A DNA stretch of 64,000 bases, taken from the NCBI RefSeq assembly GCF_000739595.1, contig NZ_BBJP01000030.1:109420-173419 (forward strand), given 5' to 3'. A program made the position numbers and the translations under genes. The notes under the pieces are model-generated. The model searched no databases. It was not told the DNA's origin and saw nothing but the letters and a program-made list of their open reading frames with translations. Positions 29,515 through 38,544 of this stretch are shown one piece after another; within the stretch, counting starts at the first letter, position 1; every line of letters starts with the position of its first letter. The DNA is from Halorubrum halophilum. GTDB taxonomy: Archaea > Halobacteriota > Halobacteria > Halobacteriales > Haloferacaceae.

Positions 29515-29805
29515 TCGACGGTGGACACCTCCAAAGCCCCAGCCGGCGAGGCGGGCGCACGCTCGCTGCGCTCCTCAGTCGGGTCGCTCACTTCGTTCGC
29601 TCCCTCGTTGCGGTGCTTACGTCGCCTGCGCCCGCCTCGCCGCCTGCCCCTTTGAGTCCCACCCGACCGCACAGCACCGTAGCCTCACGCCTCCCCAGCC
29701 TCGTCGCTGGCGGCTATCGCCGCCAGCGACTCCCTCGCGCGGCGCTCCTCGTGGCCGCCGGTGGCGGCCACTCGGAGGCGCGCGCCACCGCAGTTCATTT
29801 ATTAG
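29515..29805 (-). repeat. Dispersed GC-rich repeat, copy D
   Basis: A full copy in the same orientation as copy B. It keeps GGACACCTCCAAAGCCCCAG, GTTGCGGTGCTTACGTCGCC, CTGCCCCTTTGAGTCCCACC, CCTCCCCAGCCTCGTCGCTG and CGCGCCACCGCAG, ending in TTCATTTATTA. The variable arms are GCTGGCGGCTATCGCCGCCAGC (arms GCTGGCGGC and GCCGCCAGC) and GTGGCCGCC with GGCGGCCAC. It lies 140 bases upstream of the thermosome promoter. Confidence 0.85.
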
Positions 29806-29918
29806 AAGTTCACGCCCAACACTCGATCTGGAGTTCTATAAAAAGCACCGTGTGAACCCACCGCATACAGAACGATACTCCCCACCGTGTGGCGTTTCCG
29901 CATGGCCCGAGCAAAAGG

Positions 29919-29926
29919 TTTATATA
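29919..29926 (+). promoter_or_regulatory. TATA box of the thermosome gene
   Basis: TTTATATA preceded by the purine-rich GCAAAAGG (a BRE-like element) lies 26-33 bases before the ATG at 29952. It is the strongest-looking core promoter in the window, as expected for a highly expressed, heat-inducible chaperonin. Confidence 0.7.
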
Positions 29927-29951
29927 GAATCACAAACAATCAATGGTTGTA

Positions 29952-31637
29952 ATGTCACAGCGCCAGCGGATGGGCAATCAGCCCATGATCGTACTTTCCG
30001 AGGAGTCGCAGCGAACATCCGGAAAGGACGCTCAGAACATGAATATCACGGCCGGCAAGGCTGTCGCGGAGTCCGTCCGCACCACGCTCGGCCCGAAAGG
30101 GATGGACAAGATGCTCGTCGACTCCGGCGGGTCCGTCGTCGTCACGAACGACGGCGTCACCATCCTGAAGGAGATGGACATCGACCACCCGGCGGCCAAC
30201 ATGATCGTCGAGGTCTCCGAGACGCAGGAGGAGGAAGTCGGCGACGGCACCACCTCCGCCGTCGTCGTCGCCGGTGAGCTCCTCGATCAGGCCGAGGAGC
30301 TCCTCGATCAGGACATCCACGCGACGACCCTCGCGCAGGGGTACCGTCAGGCCTCCGAGAAGGCCAAGGAGATCCTCGAAGACGAGGCCATCGACGTCTC
30401 CGCGGACGACTACGACACGCTCGTCGAGATCGCCGAGACGGCGATGACGGGCAAGGGCGCCGAGAACTCCAAGGACCTGCTCGCGGAGCTCGTCGTCGAC
30501 GCCGTCCTCGCGGTTCAGGACGACGACGGCATCGACACGGAGAACGTCTCCGTCGAGAAGGTCGTCGGCAGCTCCATCGACCAGTCCGAGCTCGTCGAGG
30601 GCGTCATCGTCGACAAGGAGCGCGTCGACGAGAACATGCCCTTCGCGGTCGAGGACGCCGACGTCGCGCTGTTCGACGGCGCAATCGAAGTGAAGGAGAC
30701 GGAGATCGACGCCGAAGTCAACGTCACGGACCCCGACCAGCTCCAGCAGTTCCTCGACCAGGAAGAGGAGCAGCTCCGCGAGATGGTCGACCACCTCGTC
30801 GACATCGGCGCCGACGTCGTCTTCGTCGGTGACGGCATCGACGACATGGCCCAGCACTACCTCGCGCAGGAGGGCATCCTCGCCGTCCGCCGCGCGAAGT
30901 CCGACGACCTCAAGCGCCTCGCCCGCGCGACCGGCGGCCGCGTCGTCTCCAACCTCGACGACATCGAGACGGACGACCTCGGCTTCGCCGGCTCCGTGGG
31001 CCAGAAGGACATCGGCGGCGACGAGCGCATCTTCGTCGAGGACGTCGAAGAGGCGAAGTCCGTCACCCTCATCCTCCGCGGCGGCACCGAGCACGTCGTC
31101 GACGAGGTTGAGCGCGCCATCGACGACTCGCTCGGCGTCGTCCGCACGACGCTGCTCGACGGGAAGGTGCTGCCCGGCGGCGGCGCCCCCGAGGCCGAGC
31201 TGGCGCTGCAGCTCCGCGACTTCGCCGACTCCGTCGGCGGCCGCGAGCAGCTCGCCGTCGAGGCGTTCGCCGACGCGCTGGAAGTCATCCCGCGCACCCT
31301 CGCCGAGAACGCGGGTCTCGACCCCATCGACTCGCTGGTCGACCTCCGCTCCCGCCACGACGGCGGCGAGTTCGGTGCCGGTCTCGACGCCTACACGGGC
31401 GACGTGATCGACATGGAGGCCGAGGGCGTCGTGGAGCCGCTCCGCGTCAAGACTCAGGCCATCGAGTCCGCGACCGAGGCGGCAGTCATGATCCTCCGCA
31501 TCGACGACGTCATCGCGGCCGGCGACCTCAAGGGCGGCGGCTCCGACGACGGCGGCGACGAGGGCGGCCCCGGCGGCGCGCCCGGCGGAATGGGCGGCGG
31601 CATGGGCGGCATGGGCGGTATGGGCGGTGCGATGTAA
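29952..31637 (+). CDS. Thermosome subunit (group II chaperonin)
   Basis: A 561-residue subunit of the archaeal thermosome, an ATP-driven two-ring folding chamber. ATP-binding motifs are [28 protein letters not shown] and [15 protein letters not shown]. The C-terminal ATPase segment shows [14 protein letters not shown] and the protein ends in the GGM-rich tail ([17 protein letters not shown]). The start at 29952 ([11 protein letters not shown]) fits known haloarchaeal CCTs and the TATA spacing better than the ATG at 29943. Haloarchaea encode two or three CCT paralogues; the sequence does not say which one this is. Confidence 0.96.
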   Translation: MSQRQRMGNQPMIVLSEESQRTSGKDAQNMNITAGKAVAESVRTTLGPKGMDKMLVDSGGSVVVTNDGVTILKEMDIDHPAANMIVEVSETQEEEVGDGTTSAVVVAGELLDQAEELLDQDIHATTLAQGYRQASEKAKEILEDEAIDVSADDYDTLVEIAETAMTGKGAENSKDLLAELVVDAVLAVQDDDGIDTENVSVEKVVGSSIDQSELVEGVIVDKERVDENMPFAVEDADVALFDGAIEVKETEIDAEVNVTDPDQLQQFLDQEEEQLREMVDHLVDIGADVVFVGDGIDDMAQHYLAQEGILAVRRAKSDDLKRLARATGGRVVSNLDDIETDDLGFAGSVGQKDIGGDERIFVEDVEEAKSVTLILRGGTEHVVDEVERAIDDSLGVVRTTLLDGKVLPGGGAPEAELALQLRDFADSVGGREQLAVEAFADALEVIPRTLAENAGLDPIDSLVDLRSRHDGGEFGAGLDAYTGDVIDMEAEGVVEPLRVKTQAIESATEAAVMILRIDDVIAAGDLKGGGSDDGGDEGGPGGAPGGMGGGMGGMGGMGGAM

Positions 31638-31741
31638 GCGTCCGATAGGACAACTACACCCACCCACGCCGACCGCAGCCGCTTCGCCGGACCGACCCGC
31701 CGACCGACCGTCGCGCGCCCCTTCGGGCCTCGACGACACGC

Positions 31742-31752
31742 GATTTTTATCG
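31742..31752 (+). terminator. T-rich terminator candidate after the thermosome gene
   Basis: A run CGATTTTTATC follows GC-rich sequence with CGCGCCCCTTCGGGCC. Archaeal termination relies on T-runs; this is the first one after the chaperonin stop, about 105 bases downstream. Confidence 0.4.
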
Positions 31753-31821
31753 AGACGACCGATCCCTTAGTCCCCGACTTGTTGTTCGAAGCGTAGCGGT
31801 CGCTTCGTCGACACGACGATA

Positions 31822-31831
31822 ACACCGGTGT
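31822..31831. promoter_or_regulatory. Palindrome upstream of the LUD gene
   Basis: ACACCGGTGT is a perfect 10-base palindrome, followed by a half-like ACACGGGTGT 20 bases later (31841-31850). Two similar palindromic sites about two helical turns apart suggest a dimeric regulator acting on the LUD gene 110 bases downstream. No regulator is identified. Confidence 0.35.
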
Positions 31832-31943
31832 AACCACCCGACACGGGTGTTCGCGAGCCGTTAAGTGTCGTCCGCCCCTCCTACCGATCCACGAGACGGG
31901 TGCGTCGCGAAGACGCGGCGCGACCCGTTCGATTTCCCTTACA

Positions 31944-32600
31944 ATGCCACAGCAGAAAGCGGACTACGCGGACGACACCGAGATCGACGAGACGCTGGAC
32001 CAAGTCGCCGACGACGCGACCGTCGAGGAGACGGTCGCGAACCTCGAAGACCGCGGCTTCGACGTGATCGTCGTCGACGACGCCGACGAGGCGTTGGAGA
32101 CGGTCCAGTCGCAGATCCCCGCAGGGGTCTCCGTGATGAACGGGCACTCCACGACGCTCGAAGAGATCGGGTTCGACGACCTGCTCAGCGAGGGCGACCA
32201 CGAGTGGGAGAGCCTCCCCGACGAGATCTGGAGCATCGACGACGACGCCGAGCGGCAGACCGCGCGACGGGAGTCGCAGACGGCCGACTACTTCCTCGGC
32301 GGTATCAACGCAGTCGCGCAGACCGGCGAGCTCGTCGCCGCCGACCTCTCCGGCAGCCGTATCGGGGCGTACCCGTTCGCCGCCGGCAACGTGGTCATCG
32401 TCACGGGCACGAACAAGGTCGTCCCGACGCTCGACGACGCGCTCGACCGGCTGGAGTCGGTCGCGTACCCGCTGGAGAACGAGCGCGCACAGGAGGCGTA
32501 CGGCGTCGAGTCGTCGATCGCCAAGCAGCTCATCTACCGCCGCGAGACCGAGGAGGGCCGGACGACGGTCGTCCTCGTGCGCGAACAGCTCGGGTACTGA
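31944..32600 (+). CDS. LUD-domain protein (LutC-like)
   Basis: A 218-residue single-domain LUD (lactate utilisation, YkgG/LutC-like) protein. Conserved parts are SVMNGHSTTLEEIGFDDLL, the ADYFLGGINAVAQTGELVAADLSGSR region (in parts TADYFLGGINAVAQTGEL) and VIVTGTNKVVPTLDDAL. LutC works with LutA and LutB iron-sulfur proteins in lactate oxidation, but none of those is beside it here. Stand-alone LUD proteins of this length are common in haloarchaea and their role is unclear. Confidence 0.88.
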   Translation: MPQQKADYADDTEIDETLDQVADDATVEETVANLEDRGFDVIVVDDADEALETVQSQIPAGVSVMNGHSTTLEEIGFDDLLSEGDHEWESLPDEIWSIDDDAERQTARRESQTADYFLGGINAVAQTGELVAADLSGSRIGAYPFAAGNVVIVTGTNKVVPTLDDALDRLESVAYPLENERAQEAYGVESSIAKQLIYRRETEEGRTTVVLVREQLGY

Positions 32601-32965
32601 ACCCGACACGACGCGTCGCCGTCGAACCGGCGACGCAGCACGCGTTCTCTCCCCCGGTTTTCACGTTCGTGAGCCGTGGCGCTGGGGCTCGTGGCGTTGA
32701 TCGCGGCGGTACAGCGGGTCGGGAGGGATTCGGACCACGGTCGCTCCCGTTCGCTCGCAACGCTCGCTCACCTCCCGCTCCCTGATTCGAATCCCACTCC
32801 GAGACCTGTCGCTCGCGATATGCTCGCGACAGGACACGGGCCGGGAGGGATTCGAACCAAAGCCAGAGGTTCCTGCTCGCTTCGCTTCGCGGGCTGCCTC
32901 TGGCAGGGTTCGAACCCTCCCTCATCGACGGCCTTGCGGCTCGCGAAGTGCTCGCCGCGAGGACA
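32601..32965 (-). repeat. Series of degenerate tRNA 3'-end (T-arm/acceptor) copies
   Basis: No protein gene is visible. Relative to the adjacent tRNA-Lys, the last part CGGGCCGGGAGGGATTCGAA (plus strand) recurs at 32837-32856 with identical upstream AGGACA, and in weaker form (CGGGTCGGGAGGGATTCGGA) at 32715-32734. Two more T-arm-like TTCGAA motifs lie at about 32786 and 32909. Short hairpins (GCCAGAGG with CCTCTGGC) sit between them. Tandem partial 3' ends like these are what is left by repeated integration of elements into a tRNA gene. Confidence 0.7.
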
Positions 32966-33039
32966 CGGGCCGGGAGGGATTCGAACCCCCGACCGTCCGG
33001 TTAAAAGCCGGACGCTCTCCCTAACTGAGCTACCGGCCC
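32966..33039 (-). tRNA. tRNA-Lys (anticodon TTT)
   Basis: Reading the minus strand, the acceptor 5' arm GGGCCGG pairs with CCGGCCC, followed by discriminator G at 32966. The D-arm begins TAGCTCAGTTAGG; the anticodon stem GTCCGG...CCGGAC encloses CTTTTAA with anticodon TTT; the T arm is GGGGGTTCGAATCCC. No intron is present and CCA is not encoded. Duplicates of its 3' end lie downstream at 32715-32858. Confidence 0.95.
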
Positions 33040-33150
33040 AGACACGAGCTAGTAGTGCGAGACCACGGATAAACGTTTAGAAACCGCCTGCGGCGAGGGG
33101 ATTTCACTCGACCCGAAACGGTTTCCCCGAGCGCCGCCGTCGCCGACCGC

Positions 33151-34527
33151 ATGGACTTCGACATGCGCGCGTTCGCCGCCGACCTCTGTCGGTTCGCCTC
33201 GACGGCCGGCGCGGAGGCGGCCGCCGCCGACTTCGTCGAGGGCGAACTCGACGCGCTCGGCTTCGAGACGTACGCGTGGGACGCCGACCCGGAACTCCTC
33301 GCCGACCACCCCTCCTTCCCGAACGACCTCGACGAGGCGGACGTGGCGGGGCGACGGAGCGTCGCGGGCGTGCTCGCGCTCGAGGGAGCCGACAGCGGCG
33401 ATCCGGGAGGTGACACCGACACCCCCGCGGTCGTCTTGAACGGCCACATCGACGTGGTGCCGGCCGAGCCCGCGGAGTGGTCGAGCGACCCGTTCGAGCC
33501 GGTGTGGGGCGGGATCGAGGGCGAGCCGAGTGGTGAGGGCGAAGGGAACGACGACGCCGACGAGACCCTCACCGCTCGCGGCGCCGCGGACATGAAGTCG
33601 GGGGTCGCGGCGTGCGTCGGCGCGGCGCTCGACGTGCGGGAGGCCGCCGAGGCCGGGCGGCTCGACCTCCCGGACGCGGGGCTCCGGGTCGTCGTCGAGG
33701 CGGTCGCCGGCGAGGAGGACGGCGGGTACGGCGCCGCGACCGCGGCGCTCGCGAACCCGTACCCCTTCGAGCGCGACGCCGCGATCGTCGCGGAGCCGAC
33801 CGAGCTACGCCCCGTGGTCGCCAGCGAGGGGTCGCTGATGGCGCGGTTAGAGCTGACCGGCCGGAGCGCCCACGCCGCCACGCGCTGGCGCGGCGAGGAC
33901 GTGCTCCCGCGGTTCGAGGCGATCCGGGAGGCGTTCGCGGAGCTGGAGACGGAGCGCGGCGAGGCGGTCGAGCATCCCCTCTACGGCGAGTTCCCGGTTC
34001 CGTGGCCGGTCGTGTGCGGGACGGTCGAGGCCGGCTCGTGGGCGTCGACGGTGCCGGCGACGCTGACCGCCGAGTTCCGGATCGGCGTGGCGCCCGGCGA
34101 GACAGTCGACGAGGTCGAAGAGACGTTCCGCGCGCGGCTCGAGGAGGTAGTCGCCGACGACCCGTGGCTCCGCGAACACCCGCCGACGTTCGAGCGGTTC
34201 TCGGTGCAGTTCGAGGCGAGCGAGGTCGCCGTCGACGAGCCGATCGTGGAGGCGGCGAGAGCGGGGCTCGTCGAGGCCGGTCTCCCGGACGCGGAGCCGA
34301 CGGGCGCGACCTACGGCGCGGACTCCCGGCACTACGTCGCGGCGGGGATCCCGACGGTCCTGCTCGGGCCCGGGACGATCACGGAGGCGCACTACCCGGA
34401 CGAGACGATCGCGTGGGACGAAGTGGAACGCGGACGGGAGGCGATCGCGGCGGCGGTCGCGCGGTTCGCGGCGGGCTACTCCGCGTCCGACTCGGAGCGC
34501 TACGCCGGATCGGACTCGGCGAAGTAG
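33151..34527 (+). CDS. M20-family metallopeptidase/deacylase
   Basis: A 458-residue two-zinc hydrolase of the M20 (ArgE/DapE/CPG2) family. Metal ligands are His in LNGHIDVVPAEP, bridging Asp in RGAADMKSG, the Glu pair in VAGEEDGGYG, Glu in VAEPTEL and the final His in ITEAHYPDE. The lid domain lies around residues 230-350. Activity could be acetylornithine deacetylase, succinyl-diaminopimelate desuccinylase or peptidase; the sequence does not settle it and there is no Lys or Arg biosynthesis cluster. It overlaps the convergent ParB-like gene by 28 bases. Confidence 0.9.
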   Translation: MDFDMRAFAADLCRFASTAGAEAAAADFVEGELDALGFETYAWDADPELLADHPSFPNDLDEADVAGRRSVAGVLALEGADSGDPGGDTDTPAVVLNGHIDVVPAEPAEWSSDPFEPVWGGIEGEPSGEGEGNDDADETLTARGAADMKSGVAACVGAALDVREAAEAGRLDLPDAGLRVVVEAVAGEEDGGYGAATAALANPYPFERDAAIVAEPTELRPVVASEGSLMARLELTGRSAHAATRWRGEDVLPRFEAIREAFAELETERGEAVEHPLYGEFPVPWPVVCGTVEAGSWASTVPATLTAEFRIGVAPGETVDEVEETFRARLEEVVADDPWLREHPPTFERFSVQFEASEVAVDEPIVEAARAGLVEAGLPDAEPTGATYGADSRHYVAAGIPTVLLGPGTITEAHYPDETIAWDEVERGREAIAAAVARFAAGYSASDSERYAGSDSAK

Positions 34528-35168
34528 TCGTCGAGCGCCTCCGCGACGAGGTCGCCGGGCTCGATATTCCGGTTCGAGGCGCGGCGCCTGAGCTCCACGT
34601 AGGCGTCGAGCGGGAGCCGGATCCCGACGTGGCCGAGCTCGACGCCCGCCTCGCGGACCGCGGCCTCGACGTCGCTCCCGTCGTTGACGGCGGAGGCGAC
34701 GGAGCGCACCTCCCGGACCGTGAGGTCGCCGTCGATGGTCGCCCACGCCAGCAGGTAGCGGTCGGTGCCGCCGAGCCGCGCGACGTGTTTCGCCGCGCTC
34801 GGCGCGATCCGCCCGCTCGCGACCTGCCTGCGGATCGCCTGCGGGAGGTCGTGGACGCGGGCCCACTTCCGGATGAACGCCACCGACACGTCGTCGCCCG
34901 CGCGCTCGGCGGCCGCCTTGTACGAGCCGACGCCACGGACGAGCGCGGCGCAGGCGGCGGCTCCCCGGAGCATCAGCACGTGGTCGTCGTCGCCGACGTC
35001 GCCGGCCGCGAAGCGGGCGACCGTCTCGGCCGCCTCGGCGACGCTCTCCGGATCGTCGGGGTCGAACCCCACCGCCTCGGCGGCGCGCTCGCCCGTGACC
35101 TCCGGGTCCGCCCGGACGACGGGCTCGCCGACGGGAGAGCGTCTGTCCGCGGGTGACTCCTCGTTCAT
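34500..35168 (-). CDS. ParB-like helix-turn-helix protein (haloarchaeal, DUF7119-like)
   Basis: A 222-residue haloarchaeal DNA-binding-type protein. Residues about 85-150 match the ParB/KorB helix-turn-helix pattern: VSVAFIRKWARVHDLPQAIR, then GRIAPSAAKHVARLGG. A C-terminal segment (VGIRLPLDAYVELRRRASN) resembles a ribbon-helix-helix strand and helix. The N-terminal ParB CTPase domain is missing, so it is unlikely to be a classical partition ParB. No parA-like gene adjoins it; a MinD-like gene lies 7 kb away. A chromosomal regulator is the best guess. Confidence 0.75.
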   Translation of the reverse strand: MNEESPADRRSPVGEPVVRADPEVTGERAAEAVGFDPDDPESVAEAAETVARFAAGDVGDDDHVLMLRGAAACAALVRGVGSYKAAAERAGDDVSVAFIRKWARVHDLPQAIRRQVASGRIAPSAAKHVARLGGTDRYLLAWATIDGDLTVREVRSVASAVNDGSDVEAAVREAGVELGHVGIRLPLDAYVELRRRASNRNIEPGDLVAEALDDYFAESDPA

Positions 35169-35291
35169 GTCCTACCTCTGCGTGTGCGCGCACATAAGCG
35201 GTCGGCACCGGGGCAGGTTTCGCTGACGACGGCGACGGCCGGGTCGACCCCGACGGGTAGCCCTTTTATCCGCAGACGCGGACCTCACGGC

Positions 35292-36413
35292 ATGGACGAA
35301 CGCGTACGCGAACACGCGGCAGTGCTCGTCGACTGGAGCGCGCGGGTCGAGGCCGGCGACGACGTGGTCGTGAGCGTCGCCGAGGACGCCCACGAGTTGG
35401 GCGTCGCGGTCGCCGAGGCGCTCGGCGAGCGCGGCGCGAACGTCACGACGCTGTACGGGTCGGCGGAGATGTCGCGGGCATATTTAAAGGGGAGCGAGCG
35501 GAGCGACCGCGCTTTCGACGACGACCCGGCCGTCGAGCGCGCGCTGTTCGAGGCCGCGGACGCCTACCTCCGGATCGGGGGCGGGCGCAACACCACCGCG
35601 ACCGCGGACGTGTCGAGCGAGACCCGGCGGGCGTACGCGACCGCCCGCCAAGGCGTGCGCGAGGCGCGGATGGACACCGACTGGGTGTCGACGGTCCATC
35701 CCACGCGCTCGCTCGCCCAGCAGGCCGGGATGGCCTACGAGGAGTACCAGGACTTCGTCTACGACGCCGTGCTCCGGGACTGGGAGGCGCTCGCCGACGA
35801 GATGGCGGCGATGAAGGACGCCCTCGACGCCGGCGACGAGGTCCGGATCGTCACCGAGCGCGACGACGCCCCCGACACCGACGTTTCCATGTCGATCGCA
35901 GGCCGCACCGCGGTCAACTCCGCCGCCTCCGTGGCGTACGACTCCCACAACCTCCCGTCAGGCGAGGTGTTCACCGCGCCCTACGGGACCGAGGGTGAGG
36001 CGTTCTTCGACGTGCCGATGACGATCGACGCGACGCGCGTCCGGGACGTGCACCTCGTCTTCGAGGGCGGCGAAGTCGTCGACTTCTCGGCGGGCGCCGG
36101 CGAGGACGCGCTCGCGAGCGTGCTCGACACCGACGCGGGCGCCCGGCGGCTCGGCGAGCTCGGCATCGGGATGAACCGCGGTATCGACCGGTTCACCGAC
36201 TCGATACTCTTCGACGAGAAGATGGGCGACACGATTCACCTCGCCGTGGGACGCGCCTACGACGCCTGCCTGCCCGAGGGCGAGTCGGGCAACGACAGCG
36301 CGGTCCACGTCGACATGATCAGCGACGTGAGCGAGGACTCGCGGCTGGAGATCGACGGCGAGGTCGTCCAGCGGAACGGCACGTTCCGGTGGGAAGACGG
36401 ATTCGAGGGCTGA
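35292..36413 (+). CDS. M29-family aminopeptidase
   Basis: A 373-residue aminopeptidase of the M29 (aminopeptidase T/AmpS) family, cytoplasmic metallo-exopeptidases that strip N-terminal residues. The N-terminal domain starts MDERVREHAAVLVDWS; the metal-binding catalytic part shows EVFTAPYGTEGEAFFDVPM, GIGMNRGIDRFT, DTIHLAVGRAYD and VHVDMIS, which provide the Glu, His and Asp ligands. Start 35292 is preceded by a TTTTAT box at 35264-35269. It is divergent from the ParB-like gene. Confidence 0.9.
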   Translation: MDERVREHAAVLVDWSARVEAGDDVVVSVAEDAHELGVAVAEALGERGANVTTLYGSAEMSRAYLKGSERSDRAFDDDPAVERALFEAADAYLRIGGGRNTTATADVSSETRRAYATARQGVREARMDTDWVSTVHPTRSLAQQAGMAYEEYQDFVYDAVLRDWEALADEMAAMKDALDAGDEVRIVTERDDAPDTDVSMSIAGRTAVNSAASVAYDSHNLPSGEVFTAPYGTEGEAFFDVPMTIDATRVRDVHLVFEGGEVVDFSAGAGEDALASVLDTDAGARRLGELGIGMNRGIDRFTDSILFDEKMGDTIHLAVGRAYDACLPEGESGNDSAVHVDMISDVSEDSRLEIDGEVVQRNGTFRWEDGFEG

Positions 36414-36439
36414 TCGGGAGGAGTCGTCGATAGCGATAC

Positions 36440-36746
36440 GATATTTAAAGAACGCGGCAGTGTGGTGGCGTGCGCCTGCGAGCGGGCCATCGGCCCGCGA
36501 GCAGCCCGCACGAGGGAGTCGGTCGCCCGGAGCGAAGCGACGGGCGACCGACGAGGCTGGGGAGGCGTGAGGCTGTGCTGGGCGGGTGGGACTCAAAGGG
36601 GCAGTCGCGAGGGCGAAGGCGCGCGACGTAAGGACCGCAACGAGCGAGCGTCGCGAGCGACTGAGGACCGCAACGAGCGCACCGAGCCGTCGCGGCTGGG
36701 GCTTTGGAGGTGTTCACCGTCGATCCGTCATCAACGCCGTATAAAC
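36440..36746 (+). repeat. Dispersed GC-rich repeat, copy E
   Basis: Full copy between the aminopeptidase and pheT, in the same orientation as copy C, bounded by ATATTTAAAG and CCGTATAAACG. Shared blocks include GGTGGCGTGCGC, GGCTGGGGAGGCGTGAGGCT, GGCGGGTGGGACTCAAAGGG, GACTGAGGACCGCAACGAGC and CGGCTGGGGCTTTGGAGG plus TGTTCACCGTCGATCCG. Copy-specific hairpins are GCGGGCCATCGGCCCGC and GGTCGCCCG with CGGGCGACC. Confidence 0.85.
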
Positions 36747-36774
36747 GACCGACGGCAACCCCGAGATCGACTCC

Positions 36775-38544
36775 CTAGTTCTGTAACGCGTCGAGGTGGA
36801 ACTCGAAGGCGGCGACGGGCACCTCGAGGTCGTGTTCGACGAGCACGGCGGGGTGGACCTCGCCGATCACGCCGACCGCCTCGCCGTCGATCACGACCGC
36901 TGCGGTCCGGCCGTCGATGAAGGAGGGGTGCTCCGTGCGCGGGGTCTCCACCTCCGCGCCGAAGTCGTCGCAGACCGCCTGTAAGCGTCCTTTCGCGGCC
37001 TCGTAGGAGGCGTCGCGGCGGGCGACCGCGCCGGCGACGTGGCGGCGCTCGGCGACGTTCGTGTCCTCGGTCTCGTCGCGCTCGGCCGCGAAGCCGACCT
37101 CCGCGACGTCTTGGGGATACGCGTTGTGGGTGTTGCGTTCGAGCAGCATCAGCAGCGACGGGAGCGCCCACGTGCGGAGCTGGGTGTACTCCTCGCTGTA
37201 CGGCTCCGTGATCTCGACGGGGTCGCCGCCGCCGAAGACGCCGTCCTCGTCGTCGGCGACCGCCGCGCCGCCGGTGCCGGGCTCGATGTTCATCCGGTCG
37301 TAGTTCTCGGTCCCGCTCGTCATGTGGAAGTTGAGCAGGTCCTCGAAGCCGAGCCCGACGAGGCTCGTCCGGACCGCGTCCTCCAGCCGGGAGCGCTCGT
37401 GGCGCCCGCCGACCGTCCCCACGTCGGGGTAGCGCGGCTCCAGGTTGTCGAAGCCGTACGCCCGCCCCACGTCGTCGACCAGGTCGAGGGGATGGAGCAC
37501 GTCGACGCGGTACGGCGGAATCTCCACCTCGTAGGTCACGTCCTCGTCGAGGGTGTAGGAGGCGCCGAGGCCGGCGCGCTCGAAGCAGTCGACGACCTCC
37601 TCGGGCTCGAAGTCGACGCCGAGCAGCGTCTCGATCCGGTCGTGGCTCACCGCCTTCTCGTCGGTGTCGAGGTTCGGGCGGACCAGCTCTGCGCCGTACT
37701 CGCTCGGATGGGTCGCGCCGTCGGCGTAGTGCACCTCGACCTCCTCGATGGTCGCGCCGCGGGCCGACAGGGCGTAACAGATGATGTTGCACATCCGGTC
37801 GATCGTCCACTGGTCGGTGCCGGTGAGCTCGACGAACAGCTCGCGAGAGCCCGTCGTCACCTCGGTGCGCTTCCCGTTGATGACGGGCGGGAACGAGAAG
37901 AGGCCGAGCTCGTCGTAGATCGCGGGGTAGCGATCGAGGTCCTCGACGAGGTCGGCGTACGTCCGGCCCGTGTCGTGCTCGGCGAGCACCTCGTTCGGCG
38001 TCAGCTCGTCGTTCGAATCGAGCGGGACGAACGTGTCGCCGTCGGGGTCGACGCCGCGGTAGGTGATCGACGGCTCGGCGCCCTCCTGGAGCGGTGCGCC
38101 CTTGACCATCGCGAGGTCGTGGATCCCGATCGCGCCCTTCGCGCGGCCGCGCCCCATCGTCGCGTGGAGCTTCTCCTGCAGCTGGATCAGCGAGTCGAGC
38201 GCGCCCTCGTCGAGGTCGACGCCGCGGACCACGGCGCCCGTCACGTAGGGGCGCTCGTCGGGGACCGACTCGTCGACCTCGATGGTCCACTCGGGGTCGT
38301 TCGTCTCGGGGACGTAGACGCCGCGGTCGTCGCCGTAGTGGTAGCGCAGCGAGCGCGCGACGCCCTCGACGGAGAGCCGGTCGAGGCGGTCGGGCGCGAA
38401 CTCGAACTGGAGGAGGCCGTCGTCGGTCTCGCCCTCGAACTCCAAGCCGAGCCCGAACAGGTCCTGCTTGAACTCCTCGTCGCTCGTGTCGGTGCGACCC
38501 GTCAATCCGCGCAGCTCGTCGGTGTCGATGTCGACGACGGGCAT
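36775..38544 (-). CDS. pheT: Phenylalanyl-tRNA synthetase beta subunit
   Basis: A 589-residue archaeal-type PheT, structural and editing subunit of the (alpha-beta)2 enzyme that charges tRNA-Phe. The N-terminal region (MPVVDIDTDELRGLTG), B3/B4 editing domain (about 90-270), B5 domain (EEVVDCFERAGLGASYTLDE in parts; PYRVDVLHPLDLVDDV) and the catalytic-like module with SGTENYDRMNIEPGT are in order. Its ATG overlaps the pheS stop by one base (TGATG), so the two are translationally coupled. It ends next to repeat copy E. Confidence 0.96.
   Translation of the reverse strand: MPVVDIDTDELRGLTGRTDTSDEEFKQDLFGLGLEFEGETDDGLLQFEFAPDRLDRLSVEGVARSLRYHYGDDRGVYVPETNDPEWTIEVDESVPDERPYVTGAVVRGVDLDEGALDSLIQLQEKLHATMGRGRAKGAIGIHDLAMVKGAPLQEGAEPSITYRGVDPDGDTFVPLDSNDELTPNEVLAEHDTGRTYADLVEDLDRYPAIYDELGLFSFPPVINGKRTEVTTGSRELFVELTGTDQWTIDRMCNIICYALSARGATIEEVEVHYADGATHPSEYGAELVRPNLDTDEKAVSHDRIETLLGVDFEPEEVVDCFERAGLGASYTLDEDVTYEVEIPPYRVDVLHPLDLVDDVGRAYGFDNLEPRYPDVGTVGGRHERSRLEDAVRTSLVGLGFEDLLNFHMTSGTENYDRMNIEPGTGGAAVADDEDGVFGGGDPVEITEPYSEEYTQLRTWALPSLLMLLERNTHNAYPQDVAEVGFAAERDETEDTNVAERRHVAGAVARRDASYEAAKGRLQAVCDDFGAEVETPRTEHPSFIDGRTAAVVIDGEAVGVIGEVHPAVLVEHDLEVPVAAFEFHLDALQN

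Noticed and set aside
29955..31739. A 594-codon open frame opposite the thermosome gene
   Set aside because: It is the mirror of a GC-rich, strongly biased coding gene. The product is low-complexity Val/Asp/Gly/Leu sequence with no domain, and the thermosome on the plus strand is unmistakable.
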